Position numbers and translations under genes: made by a program. Shown piece by piece: positions 11,980-23,982 of a DNA stretch of 64,000 nucleotides. The notes below the pieces were generated by a model. It ran no database searches. It was not told the origin of the DNA and saw only the letters and a list, made by a program, of their open reading frames with translations. The DNA comes from Hemibagrus wyckioides (taxonomy: Eukaryota; Chordata; Actinopteri; Siluriformes; Bagridae). The stretch covers positions 28,704,280-28,768,279 of the forward strand of contig NC_080710.1 of assembly GCF_019097595.1 (NCBI RefSeq), in the 5' to 3' direction. The stretch's first letter is position 1, and each line of letters opens with the position of its first letter.

Positions 11980-14340
11980 ACTTCTCCATCTCTGACAGAT
12001 TCTGGAGGAATGCAGGGAGTCTTGCTTGTGACCAGATTAACCATACGGCTTGTCCCTTGCCCCTGATTCTGGCTCGAGAAGAGAACGAGGTATATACCAG
12101 AAGACCCCTTAGGCAATGGACGGGGAAAAGTGGAGCATTGACGTTCAGGAAGAGACAGGAGGATGATGAATGTGGAGGAGGCAGGTTGGTTACAGGGAGG
12201 TGAGGGGGCACGTTAGGAAGTGGTGCATACATGACGTCCTTCCTACAGACGTCACGCCGGGTCATTGGGCTAGGTTATCTACGCTTGATTCCTCAAGGCG
12301 ATGCCCGGCTTCAGGGGAATGGAGACTTCCAGCAGGTGCACCGGGAAGATGGATGCCAAGAGGAGGGAGAGAAGAAGGAGGAGGGAAAGAGGGGTTAAGT
12401 GGTGAGGTGACTTGCTGTCCTAGTTTAGAAAAGGACAGGATGATGGATGAAGTGTGGAGGCAGAGAAGTAAAGACAAAGCAACGAGAGGTTGCACAGACA
12501 GGTGATGGCACGTAAAAATCCAGTCTTGACTTTCATTTGATTCGACAGCTGATGGGGAGGTTAGATCCGGTTTTTGTCTGACCTGGTTTATAAGGATAGA
12601 AACCTCAGATGTGTAGGGGTCAGATGTAGGGGAGTTGATCTCAAGGTCCATTGAACACAATTACAAAGAAATGACCACCATATCAGGACAACTGGCTAAG
12701 CTATTGGCAAGGCATCAAGGCCAAGGGTAGTTTGAAGGTGTTGTAGTCTTTGGGCTGCATCAATCCTAAGGATGATACCATTAAGTCTAGGGTTAGACTG
12801 GTACCTCATTCCTTCGAGGTACATTTCAAAGAGCCAAAGTTATGCAGTAGGGGGAAGTGTACTGGGGAGGATTTCAACTAGTTTGGATTAAACTAAGGCT
12901 GCACGGCTGAGGTTTCCCAGCTTGTGGTTGATGACTACAATCTTTGGCAACTAGTAGTAAGCGATTCACTGAGGCCCTGCTGTTTCAGCTACACAAACCC
13001 CTGCAGTCCTTGTGCTCCCTGTAGTGTTGCTACAAAAGTATGTCAGGTGGAATTAGCCAATAAACATACAAAGACTCAACTGTCACACCCCTCCGATGGA
13101 TTTTATCTTCATGCTGGAAAAAAGATTACACCAACAGGGTTTTGTTTTTTTTTTGTTGTTTTTTTTTTTTCCAAGTAAAACTTGTCACTTGGTTAACGTG
13201 AACATTCCCAGCATAGTTACAAAAGGGCCTGCTGAAGCATCTGTTTTATCATTAATTCAACACTACAGTTTGGAAGCGATTCAGTGTGTCAGTGTAAGAA
13301 GGGAATTCCCTAGCTGCAGAAGCAGAGTCACACGGAGGAGGACAGATATGATCATCCGAATCCAGGAAAACAGATGTTTTTATGTGGTGCTGACGCACTG
13401 TATCTGTGAAACTAGATCTATATGTTTATTAAAGCAGGTACACATTTGAATAAATCTATGCATATCGAAGTACCAGTATGTGTTGTATACCAGTATGGAG
13501 TACAGATTGTGTTGAGAGTAAGAAGGATTGGCTGAATTGTTGATGGCTGAAAGTAGAGCAGCTACACAGCTGTGGTGCCTCATCAGGGACCCTGTTATTG
13601 GTGCCACTGTGTTTCTTTGTCAGTAGAGTAAAAAAAATATAAGAAAGAGAGAGAGAGAGAGAAATGTGCTGGAGAGCGAGATCCATGTTGCAGCTTGTCC
13701 GATGGCACCTGATAGTGAGTGTATGAGTGTATTGTCTGGAAAGCAGGAAGACACAGGTGGAAGTCAGTGAGATCTCACTGTGCAACATCAGTGCCTGGGA
13801 AATAGCAGTAACTCCCTCATTTCTGCAAGGCAAACTGTCTGGACCAGTGCTGGAGGTCTCACTGGTTCTGCTTCCAGTTGACAGTTGCAAGGCTATTAGC
13901 CGCATGGTGTTGGCTGAGATCCTGGAGCTGTGGCACCCATCCTCATCTGAATAAACCAGCAAGCTTCAAAACCATCAGACAGCAATGTTTTCGGAAACAC
14001 AGGATGCAGTCTTGGCCAGTTTCTTCTGCTCTTTATTGCTGAAATTGGGAGGTGACTATTGGACGCTTAGTAGCTTGTGCTATTTCGGTGGCTTTGGTTT
14101 AGTGAACTTTTAGATAGGCCACTATTTAACTCTTTTAAAACTATTTTTAAATAGTTTGTATCTGAAAAATAACTCTTATTAAAAATTAACAATTTTACAA
14201 GACAATAATATGGTTTACGCTAATGCCAGGCATATGTTAAGCACATTTTAATGTTGAAATTTTTACTTATTTATTTATTTATTGACTTTTGATGTATGTA
14301 TGTTGCATTCAGAGTGACCTTGTAAGTCAATATCACAAAA
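11980..14340. other. Unassigned stretch, single copy within the window
   Basis: About 2.3 kb of GC-richer DNA with several 75-168-codon open frames on both strands, none with a recognisable domain, plus poly-T near 13141-13170 and a short (GA)n at 13645. It could be a very old decayed element, but I see no TIR, LTR or transposase motif. Confidence 0.3.
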
Positions 14341-14469
14341 AATAAAGAACAAAATAAAGAAAATAATTAAGAGTATGTACTTTTCTTCTTCTTGTGATCT
14401 TCAGGAATGTTGGATGATGGTGCTTCCTGTTGAACATGTGACTTGTCAAATATTCCAGATATTTTATGG

Positions 14470-14785
14470 TGGGGGGCAGCATGGTGGCTTAGGGTTAGGG
14501 TTCTCCCCATGCCTGTGTGGGTTTACTCCGGGTACTCCGGTTTACTCCCACAGTCCAAATACATGTACATTAGGTTGATTGGTAATTCTAAAATTGCCCA
14601 TAGGAGTGAGTGTGAGTGTGAGTGGTTGTCTGTCTATATGTGTGACCCTGTGATGGACTGGCGACCTGTCCAGGGTGTACCCCTGCCTTTCACCCAATGT
14701 GTGCTGGGATAGGCTCTAGCAGATCCTTGTGACCCTAATTAGGAATAAAACGGGTATAGAAAATGGATGGATGGATGGATGGATG
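14470..14785 (+). repeat. LINE/SINE-type dispersed repeat ending in (ATGG)n
   Basis: Matches a common fish repeat: head GGGGGGCAGCATGGTGGCTT, then TTCTCCCCATGCCTGTGTGG, CCGGTTTACTCCCACAGTCC, GATGGACTGGCGACCTGTCC, GCTGGGATAGGCTC and a tail AGAAAATGGATGGATGGATG. Compared with the usual organisation, the stretch between the head and TTCTCCCC is missing and replaced by TTAGGGTTAGGG. Confidence 0.7.
14489..14502 (+). repeat. Short interstitial telomere-type motif
   Basis: TTAGGGTTAGGGTT (2.3 units) lies exactly at the internal deletion junction of the surrounding repeat. Confidence 0.5.
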
Positions 14786-15510
14786 TTATAGGGGTGAATT
14801 TGTTCAGTTTACAGAATTGAATGAAATTTGTGGAAGTAGAAATAAAAGGACATGACTTATAATGGATGACTCAGGGAAAAGGATGTTTCAAGCAATGGAT
14901 TCACACATTAATGCAAAATTATAGCATTGTTGAATAATTATATTTTAACAGGATGTGTTATAGTGATCTGGAACAGAAGAAAAAATGCTTTATTAATGTT
15001 TCATTAATATTTGAAGTGAAATATAAGCATAGCTTGATCTGAATGACACTTTTTCTGGTTTTTTTTCTATTTACAGTATATATAAATTTTCAAATATAAT
15101 ATCAGCAAGGCACAAATAGCACCCTGGTTGTATTATCTCTCATATATTATACCAAACTACAATCTCTAACCCTTAATATTTCGTACATCCCTCTAAATGT
15201 CTGTCATTTCTTTTGATTAATAAATCATTTCAGATTATATTTATTTCTTTAATCTTCCCCACTATTCCGTATAACTTAGAGCAGTGTTAGTCGGCTTGAT
15301 TCTTGGAGCTGGTTGTCAGTAACCGACCTGGAGTGCCTGCCTGTGAGTGATGGCGCCGCTGAATTGCATTGACTCTGTGCTTAAATATATGGGACAGCTG
15401 AGGTGATGGCAGATAAACAGGACCCAGGAGAGAGAGTGCATGGAGTCACTCCAGATCTCATCTCCACGTATTTCACTCTAAATTATCATCCTGCCTCACC
15501 GTAGAGCTCC
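14786..15510. other. AT-rich single-copy stretch
   Basis: No gene or recognised repeat, apart from short poly-T. Confidence 0.4.
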
Positions 15511-15517
15511 TCTCCAC

Positions 15518-15518
<1 letters not shown>

Positions 15519-15556
<38 letters not shown>

Positions 15557-15560
15557 TTTA
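15519..15560. repeat. (CT)n microsatellite
   Basis: TCTC run with one TTTC interruption. Confidence 0.9.
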
Positions 15561-15689
15561 TTCCTCCACCGTTCCCACAATCGTCCGAGTTGGTTATTCA
15601 CCTATGGGTCAGTTTTTTTTAAAGTCCGCTCTAACAGTCGGTACACAAATAAATGAAGACAGATTGGAATTGAGGGGTTCTGTTGATTT

Positions 15690-15930
15690 CCTCCATTAAT
15701 TTAAGCTCCAAATGGTTCCTAATGGAGTCATCAGGCACCTCTCATTGGCTAATAGCTTAATTGGGTCCATCTGGAGGAGGCTGTGGATGGGAGGTGGCTG
15801 CAGTGTGAAGTCTCATGCAGGGTAATTTGTCATACTGTATGCGCTGACTGGCATGCTTTGGTAGGGAAAATGCAGGCGCGACACTGTCTGGCAGCTGTCC
15901 AGTCTCCTTCCTCAGGTTTCTCACTTTCTA
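15690..15930. other. Candidate conserved non-coding element
   Basis: Repeat-free block with CCATTAATTTAAGC, CATTGGCTAATAGCTTAATT and GGGTAATTTGTC; no open frame of note. Confidence 0.3.
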
Positions 15931-16169
15931 TTTAGATTTCATTTCACCTGAAAACCAAGATGCATTTCATAGCACTCATGGTTTTCTTTCTTTACGCGTC
16001 TCATAGTACAACAATGAATGAGCAGTAGATCATAAAATGTGATAGACAGGTAATACCATATCTTTAATAAATAGTAAAATCTATAGGGAATCTAATGAGA
16101 GTAAATAGAATGGATATGATTTCTATATGCCAAAATCTTTCTTTTTGTGTATGTGTATCTGCATGTGAG

Positions 16170-16770
16170 ATAGGAATAAACAGACTCTCTCAAGTGTCCT
16201 CGTTCAGTAGCCGGGTTGCCTGAGGGTAGAAACCCCTCCTAAGCCTGAGTTGGTCCTCAGGATCCGGTAGTGCTTTCCTGATGGAAGAAGAGACTATATT
16301 CAGGGTGATGAAAGTCTTTGACAATTCTTCTGGGCCTGGTCCTGTGTTGTAGATTTCTGTGATGCATTGAAGAGAAGACCTGATGCCCTTCTTCGCTGTC
16401 ATTACCACCCTGGATTCCCGTAACCTGTGTCAAATTATCACTGATTAGAGATGTAGCTGAATATGAAGTTTAAGAAAGCTTCCCATGTACCACTGTTCCA
16501 CTGTCCTTCAGAATCTGAATCAGATTTATTGCCAAGTACTCAGGATTTTACATGTACAAGGATTTTTGCCTTGGTATATTGGTGCACAACAATAACAATA
16601 TAAAGGAAACCCTTTAAAAGAATTTTCGCAAGAGGAAATATGAAGGGTGGAATAGTGCAGTATACAAAGTGAAGCAGAGCAAACATTAAAATGCTAATGC
16701 TACATTCAGTGCACATTACCTGTACATTAATTGTACATCAGGGGACCAGTGGAAGGTAAGATTACGTGCA
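16170..16770. repeat. Two-part dispersed repeat
   Basis: The first part (16170-16440) contains TTCAGTAGCCGGGTTGCCTG and GATGGAAGAAGAG phrases. The second (16510-16770) begins AATCAGATTTATTGCCAAGT, followed by TACAAGGATTTTTGCC and GGTGCACAACAATAA. Both are phrases I recognise from abundant fish repeats usually found together. Class is not certain. Confidence 0.5.
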
Positions 16771-16903
16771 GGTGCAGCATGGATGTCTGTGTCGTGTGTG
16801 TTAATGTGAAGCAAATTAACACAACAAAGGGAGTTTATGTGTTAATGACCAAGTAGGTGGATAAGAGACACTACAGTGGGTCCTGCATACTTTTGCATAC
16901 TTT

Positions 16904-17086
16904 GGGGATGTAGTAGCTTACTGGTTAAGGTGTTGGATAACTGATTGGATGGTTGTGAGTTTGAATCCCAGGTCCACCAAGCTGCCACTGCTGGGCCCCT
17001 GAGCAAGGCCCTTAACCCTCAATTGTATAAATGAGATCAAATCTAAGTTGCCTTGGATAAAGGTGTCTGAGAAATGTAAATGTACA
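16904..17086 (+). repeat. tRNA-derived SINE
   Basis: Head with A-box-like TAGCTTACTGG and B-box-like GTTTGAATCCC, then CCACCAAGCTGCCACTGCTG, GAGCAAGGCCCTTAACCCTC, and a tail with TTGGATAAAGGTGTCTGA and AAATGTAAATG. Same family as the copies near 24.6, 31.4, 38.0 and 46.7 kb. Confidence 0.85.
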
Positions 17087-17365
17087 TTATTATGTGGCTT
17101 ACTGTACTGTACTGATATCAATCGTGGTCTCTGAATATCCTTGTGCCATAGCTTCCATTTTATGTTAGTGTAGAGTACTAAATATGTGCAATATCACTTT
17201 ACATCTATTTCTTCCCCACTATATCTGGGTAGAAGTGTATGAATTTAACAGAGAAATTTTACTGTATATAGATGCTTAAGCTCTATTTATGTATTTGGCA
17301 ATAAAGTTGAAACAGAAAGCATCCCATAGGTCTGGGATGAAAAATAATACCAGTGTGATTTGTAT

Positions 17366-17396
<31 letters not shown>

Positions 17397-17945
17397 TTCA
17401 TTCACAGAAAAGTGGTCAGATATGAAGCTCACAGGCTCGATTGAGCTTTGTGGTACCGAGAAAGACCCTGCCCATTAATATAAAAGTCTGTCAAATTGAT
17501 TCATCCTTAGTAACCCCAGGTCAAGGCTTTGCTGCAGTTAAAATTATGCTAATATTTTTTTTGAAATATATTTTTTGTAAAATATATTTGTTAGAAAAAA
17601 AAGATACAAATAATAGTAAGGTAAGTAAGTAAGTAAATAAATAAATAAATAAATAAAATTCTGCAGACATCCAATTTAATAAAAAATAAATACATTCTAA
17701 TTTAGGCCACACCCACTTCAGGGTTTAAATCTGAATGCAGACGCACATATATGAATATTTGGAGTGCTAAACAGATTCAGATAATGCTATTGTCTTTCAC
17801 GCTTACTACTTATGCAGATGATTATAAAGTTTTATAAAACACTAGCTGCTTAGCCAGTGAGTATCACGTAACCATCCAGGTGAACTAGTGAATCCGGCAT
17901 GCCCAGGTTGCTAAAAAAATCTTGACTATCTTAACCGTTGTGGCC
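17087..17945. other. AT-rich stretch with (TTTA)n
   Basis: A (TTTA)n tract at 17362-17398 and AAAT repeats near 17620-17658. No gene. Confidence 0.5.
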
Positions 17946-17951
17946 GCTAAT

Positions 17952-18200
17952 GCAGTGTGTTCCACCACATTCACGAAGCTGGTGACAGACTTGCTAAATT
18001 AGCCAAGCAGCTAGGTAGCAGAGTGTGTACTGTTAGTCACTCAGATAACTAATGAGTTGTGTGCTACGCTGTAAAGCATTGTGGTTGCTACAGCAGTGTG
18101 TAGTGCGTTCAGAAAGCTAGTGGCACACATGCTAAATGAAGCTTGCAGGTAGCTAGCGAAGTGTGCACTATTAATTACTAAAGAGGTTAATGAGATCCTG
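17952..18200. repeat. Diverged tandem duplication, period about 141 bp
   Basis: GCAGTGTGT, TTCA-GAAGCT-GTG, GCTAAAT, GCAGGTAGC and an ACTAATGAG-type end occur in the same order from 17952 and from 18093, with many substitutions and small gaps. Confidence 0.6.
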
Positions 18201-18204
18201 CACT

Positions 18205-18456
18205 GAGTGTTAGTGTGCAGTAGTGTACATTAGTCTCTCAGCTAGAGAGAAACTCGTATAAGTAAAGGAAAGGACACTTCGGTGACGCTAAGACTTAACA
18301 CTTCCATTAACAAATAAAATGGACTTTTCTGTTAACTGTTAAACTTTAAAAGATCCAGACATGCATTCCACACTCTTCTAGCTGCACAGCATTCCTAATT
18401 AATATTAGTTGTAAATCTTAGTAGTTTATTTTCATAATCAGAATTTTACCAAGGGC

Positions 18457-18491
<35 letters not shown>

Positions 18492-18870
18492 GTTGTTGTT
18501 GTTGTTTTTATTATTCAATATTAACCAAAGATATACCATAGAAATAGACAATAAATACCCAAAGCCTACTGTTTTTCCTGATGGATGAAATAAAATGATG
18601 ATAAATTTGCATCACAAGCATCAAGGGGTCACATTTAGATAAAAGCTACACAAATTAAAAATCTGAATGCGTTGAGATGCATCAATAATTGATTTCTAAC
18701 TGCAGCGTGTCACGCTGAACAACAGGCACATGAGACCTCGCTGAATAATATGCTTTAAAAGTTTAATGCTGGATAAATCCATTAAAAAGCTAATAAAATG
18801 ATGTTTCTAAAAAAATGAAAATAAATAATAATAATAATAGGAACAACTGACATGATTTGGACACATTTAG
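18205..18870. other. AT-rich stretch with (TTA)n(TTG)n
   Basis: Contains (ATT)n(GTT)n at about 18460-18505; otherwise nothing recognised. Confidence 0.5.
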
Positions 18871-18880
18871 AATAAAACCC

Positions 18881-18881
<1 letters not shown>

Positions 18882-18962
<81 letters not shown>
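18882..18962. repeat. (GACA)n(GATA)n tract
   Basis: About 9 GACA units pass directly into about 11 GATA units. This is the Bkm-type tetranucleotide pair, scattered in vertebrate genomes and in some lineages enriched on sex chromosomes. Confidence 0.9.
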
Positions 18963-18963
<1 letters not shown>

Positions 18964-19545
18964 ATTTTTTTTCAGAAATATAGTAATAATGCAAGAAAAT
19001 TATTACTTTTCAAATTTTATTTAATAATTTATTTGTTTTAGTTGCTTAAAAGGACTACACGCTTTTTAACTTGATATATATTTGCCTTCTTTAAACTACT
19101 AGTAGACCAATTAAAGTGTAAAATTTCCAAATAAACAAACAAATAAATAAATACATTTATTTGTAGAAAAAAAAGTAATAATACAAGGATATATTATTTT
19201 ACTATTAAAAAAAACTACAAGTAGTGCAGTTAAAATGTAAAATAAATAAATAAATAAATCGCTTATTTTCAGGAAAAAAAATTTATATTACTAGGGAATT
19301 TGTTTTGTTATTTAAAAAAAACCTAGAAGTAGTGCAGTTAAAATGTAAAAAACAATAAATAAATAAACAAACAAACAAGGAAATAAATAAATAAATCACT
19401 TTGTTTCAGAACAGACTTAATAATACAAGGATATTTATTTTATTATTTAAAATATTATTTAAAATATGGTTAAAATAAAAAATAATTAGATAGATAAATA
19501 AATAAATAAATCGCTTCTTTTCAGAACAAATTTAGTAGTTCTAGA
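18963..19545. repeat. AT-rich tandem array, 4-5 diverged copies of about 110-190 bp
   Basis: Each copy has the order AAATAAATAAAT, a TTTTCAG-A-like phrase, AATAATACAAGGATAT (or a variant), TTATTTAAAAAAAACTA, AGTAGTGCAGTTAAAATGTA. Copies begin near 18963, 19154, 19258, 19396 and 19512, with variable spacing. No coding content. Confidence 0.65.
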
Positions 19546-19559
19546 AAATAAATTTTTAC

Positions 19560-20860
19560 TTTTACTTTCGCTTTATTTAACTTTATTAGCGCATCGAAGT
19601 CAAGTGATGGCATTATGGGAAAAATATGATACAGTATACAAATCTCAAGAGAAAAATGAACGCTGAAACACAAGGCTAATAACTTCACCATTTATGTCTT
19701 AGACCATTTAATTCTTGTATTCTTTCTTGAAGAAGTAAACAGATGCCGTATAACCCATACGAACACGGACGTCATATCGCTTCTGTTCATTCTTTACATT
19801 CCGAGCGTGACGTGTTGTGAACTTTTGTTTTGCGAAAGCCGTTACGCTCAAGGCTTTACATCATTAATAAATAATAAGGGTGTGACTTTTTTAGTCATTT
19901 AGCTGTTTGAGGTTGTGCTACATTCTCTCTGACCTATTTTCATCGTACTCTGAGGATATATACGCTGCCTGTCAAAGAGGTTTCGGCAACCTATATTTGA
20001 TTTTTTTAAGCAGTGGTCTCATTTTTATTACTGTACATTTAGAATAGTGTGATTTTGTTTATTGGAAACATTCCAGAGAAACAGGTGTCCATGTTGTTTT
20101 AAGCGTTTCTAGCAAAATAACATGCTAAAGACACACGTGTTCATCCGTTCATTTCTATTCTCGCTGTTTATGAGTCGTTTAACTGTATGTTTAACTTGTT
20201 TACCCTCCAAGTGCTCTTGCTTTTAATTAAACACTCATTTCGAGTCCCATTAGAATCTGAGAGCGAGCAGTTAATAGGTCCTTAAGTACAGATTTAGGTC
20301 TTGGGTGAAACATCTAATTGTTTTTCTTAATTAATAGCCATTCTGTACGTTTATGTTACTGATAAAAACCTAACAAATCATTAGAAACTCCTCAATATGG
20401 TCGAAGAATTACTGGGTTTTATTTTTCCAGTAAGAAAATTATTGCGTATGTTCGAGCTCTATACATGTGAAGCATGCTTAGTTGTATATTTTTGTAAAAT
20501 TAAATTAAAAATAAATAAATAATCAAACAAATAAATTTTTGTGCATTCAGCACATTTTCCTCTAGTAAGTTATACACTTTTGGTGTTCTGGGAAAACCTG
20601 TTGATGTCACTGCAGCTGAAAATGTAAACAAATGGCATATTTCGATTTCTCTACTTTAAAATGGCATAAACATATTTTACCTAAATGACATAGAAATATA
20701 TTTAAAGCCTTGACAGAGACATGACGTGGAACTCACATGCTTCGATCACAACATTAGAAAGTTATGTTTCCTAGCAAATCGAACGTGCGCCTAATGTACC
20801 CCTCAGGTCTGTTCGCAATCAGACTCCGGCTGTCAAAATGTCAGCTGTGATACTGCTCTG
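19560..20860. other. AT-rich single-copy stretch
   Basis: No gene, TE or long repeat recognised. Confidence 0.4.
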
Positions 20861-20862
20861 CC

Positions 20863-20898
<36 letters not shown>
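20863..20898. repeat. (ATC)n microsatellite
   Basis: About 12 CAT/ATC units. Confidence 0.95.
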
Positions 20899-20899
<1 letters not shown>

Positions 20900-20963
20900 T
20901 ATCAGCAAAATATCGAAGAGCATGGACACAATCTGTACAGACGTGGAAAGATTTTTCATTGTC

Positions 20964-20965
<2 letters not shown>

Positions 20966-21031
<66 letters not shown>
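20966..21031. repeat. (AT)n microsatellite, 33 units
   Basis: 66 bp of uninterrupted AT; such tracts can extrude cruciforms and vary in length. Confidence 0.95.
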
Positions 21032-21035
<4 letters not shown>

Positions 21036-21039
21036 GAAG

Positions 21040-21545
21040 GAAGTGTATATGTTGCAGTGTTTGACAGATACATTCTTTTATCTGAAAATCTAGAGATACA
21101 GAAAGTACAGAAAATGTGACACATAAAGCAAGGTAAGAAGCAGCGAGTTTAGTGTTTAAAACAACACTGAGAACATCATCAACGTCTAAAAATAGACAAA
21201 AAAAAATGACTAAACAATTCCTAAAGTAGAGTTTATCAAGTCTTAAGCAGTAAAGATCATTACTTTTGTTTAGCTGTGGTCTGGGAAAACCCTTCATACA
21301 GTCACATTTTGATATGTTTTTATATTTGTATTACAGTAATCCCCCTCTATAAATCTAAATACAGTAGGGCTGGAGGAACGAGTCCGGCCAATCGGAATGC
21401 CCCATTCATTTAATCACAGTTATTGATTGGCTGCTATGTGTGCAGTTGGGTAAAGGGAAGCAGAATTGTCCAGCAGCCCAGTTCTTCACGTGTCACTTTG
21501 GTTTTGTTCTGTGTACGCTGTATGTTTAAGGTTTTTCTCCAAGCC
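21040..21545. other. Single-copy stretch
   Basis: No gene or recognised repeat. Confidence 0.4.
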
Positions 21546-21562
21546 CTATTCTGTCTTACTCC

Positions 21563-21572
21563 TTCTTTTTCT

Positions 21573-21663
<91 letters not shown>

Positions 21664-21702
21664 CTCTCCCTCTCTCTTTCTCTTTTGCTCTTTCTCTTGT
21701 TT

Positions 21703-21740
<38 letters not shown>

Positions 21741-21782
21741 CTTCATCAGTCTCTTCTTTTGCTCTTTCTTTCTTTCTTTCTT

Positions 21783-21822
<40 letters not shown>

Positions 21823-21832
21823 CCTCCCTCCC
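21563..21832. repeat. (CTTT)n/(CT)n/(CCCT)n polypyrimidine block
   Basis: About 100 bp of TTTC tetramers, then CT runs and a second TTTC/CT/CCCT series, together nearly 270 bp with almost no purines on plus. The 119-219-codon frames here are low-complexity artefacts. Confidence 0.95.
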
Positions 21833-21839
21833 TCACTTC

Positions 21840-22676
21840 TTCATCATGTGTGTATGAACATGCAGGGAGTGTGAGGAGCTTCTTTCCTCTAACATGATGA
21901 TAAATCTTCCTCTTGAGCCAGTCAGCTCTGTTCACTAACGCCATGGCCTCAAATAGTTTGAGCTGACATGCGGGACGATCAAAGCACTGCAGAATATCCC
22001 CTCTACAAGGACAGGCTTTTGAAACGCCATTCTCTGTCTTTGCTTTGTCAGGAAGTGACAGGTTACTTAGCATATTTGGTGCATTAGGAAACATAGCAGG
22101 TGTGTGTGTGTGTGTGTGTGTATATTTTGTCTCAAAGTCTCTCTCACTTCCCAAGCTTGTAATTCCCTCTCCAAGGATGATGGGGCCTGCAGTCCAGGAC
22201 CGCAAAGATATCCATACTTTATTTATTTACTGATTAACTTCTTTGTTTGTTATGCCCTGCCAACAAAAACCTTCATTTTCTACTCTTCTGAATTTAAGTG
22301 CAGTTTGGTTAAAAATCTCGAGGGCTGAAAACGCTCTATATCCACAGCACACGTTAAATACCAGTGTTCAGTTATTTTTATAATTTAGTGTACAATGGTA
22401 GAATATTACTTTATTATTTATTTCCTAAATGGCATTTGTGCAGAGAGAAGATTACAGGACTCATAACTGAAGCTTTTCAGAAAAATATTCATTTTTATTG
22501 ACTCTTTACCCTCCATAATATTTCATTAAGTATTTTTAAGTCTAAATTCGAATAAATTCTTAAAACTAATTTGAATTTAATTCTACTGATAAAAAAAACA
22601 TAAAAAATTAAAGATTTATTTATTTATTTTTTACAATAGGAGATTTTGATTTCTCTGTAACATGATAAGCTGTTTT

Positions 22677-22725
<49 letters not shown>

Positions 22726-23019
22726 TTCGGGGAAAACAACTGCTAGAACTTATTAAAAAAAGTAAGTAAGCTGATATTTCCATTGTTTTTCATTTAAAAA
22801 AATAAAAGGTAACTATAAATGGATAAAATATATGATGTCATAATGATGATTAAATAATATAAGCATTGTAACTGATGTCAAATTCCAGTTAAGATGAATA
22901 AAATGCATGTAGAGGAATATATTCAACTCTGGAGAAATAAGAGTTATACTGCCTCATCGCACCACCTCGTGTTTGATTATTTTCTGATTTTGGGACAGAT
23001 TTAAACTTTATAGCTTATA
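21840..23019. other. Single-copy to AT-rich stretch
   Basis: Contains (GT)n at 22101-22122 and (TTTA)n at 22676-22722; no gene recognised. Confidence 0.5.
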
Positions 23020-23023
23020 TAAA

Positions 23024-23980
23024 CGATCAGCCATATCATTGAAGCTGCCTACCTAATATTGTGCTGATAAAACAGCACTGAGATGTTGATGCATGACTGA
23101 TGATGACTCTACAAGATCTCTGAAGGTGTGCTGTGGTATCTGGCACCTAGAGTTTAGCATCAGATCCATTAAGTCCTATAAGTTGTGAGGTGGAGCCTTC
23201 ATAGATTGGGCTTGTTTGACCAGTATATCCCAAAGATGCTTGATTGGATTAAAATCTGGGGAAATTGGAGGGAAAATCAAAACCTTGAACTCTTCGCCAT
23301 GTTCCTCAAAGAGGACAATTAGGGACTACAGCTGCCATGATCTTGGTTTACAGTAATGTTTATGTAGGTGGTCCGTGTCAAAGTGGCATCCACATGAATG
23401 GGAAGGTTTCCCAGCAGAATATTGCCCAGAGCATCATACTACCTCCTCCGGCTTTCCTTCTTCCTATAGTGCATCCTGGTGCCATCTCTTTCCACTTGTC
23501 CACATGATGTAAAAGAAAACATGATTCATTAGACCAGGCCACTTCTTCCATTACTCCATGGTCCAGTCCCGATACTCACATGCCTATTGTAGGTGCTTTC
23601 AGCACTGGACAGGGTTCAACATGTGCTCTTTGACCACTCTGCAGCTACACGGCTCCATATACTGATGCACAGAGTTCAGTTGTTCAGCAGTTTGTGCTAC
23701 ACTAGCTCTGCTGTGTGTTCAGACCAGACAGGCTAACCTTCACTCGCTGCTCGCATCATTAAACCCAATTCACAGTCTATGACCCTGATGCAGATTCACC
23801 GGTTGTCCTTTTTTGGAGCACTTTTAGTAGGTTCTTATCCCTGCATACCAGGAACATCTCACAGGATCTGCTGTTTTGGAGATAAGATCATAATTTGGCC
23901 CTTGGAACTTAGTCACTTTGTGCATTTTTCCAGCTTCCATCTCATCAATTTTGAGAAGTGCCTCTTCCCTTGCTGCCTAA
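23024..23980 (-). mobile_element. Tc1-like transposon copy A (DD36E-type family), truncated
   Basis: The left terminus CGATCAGCCATATCATT matches the TIR phrase of the copies at 52.6 and 60.4 kb. The element runs on minus to 23980, where its remaining TIR-proximal end is interrupted at TAATA by a different Tc1-like element. The homologous undisturbed sequence in the 60.3 kb copy reads CTAATATACC. Confidence 0.85.
23053..23925 (-). pseudogene. Decayed Tc1-like transposase (copy A)
   Basis: The start-codon equivalent is at 23923-23925 and the terminal TAG equivalent at 23053-23055, by alignment to the other copies. Several frameshifts and deletions are evident. The segment that should hold the second catalytic aspartate (around 23310-23330) is deleted. 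Non-functional. Confidence 0.75.
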
Positions 23981-23982
23981 TA

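Noticed and set aside
13456..13962. 168-codon minus-strand frame
   Set aside because: No recognisable domain, contains a microsatellite-derived serine/leucine stretch, and shows no splice or promoter context; treated as chance.
16904..17000. Functional tRNA gene suggested by A and B boxes
   Set aside because: The boxes belong to a SINE head with diverged arms and a long non-tRNA body; the same body recurs at four other sites.
21423..22205. Serine/leucine-rich (plus) and arginine/glutamate/lysine-rich (minus) frames up to 219 codons
   Set aside because: Translation of TTTC and CT microsatellites.
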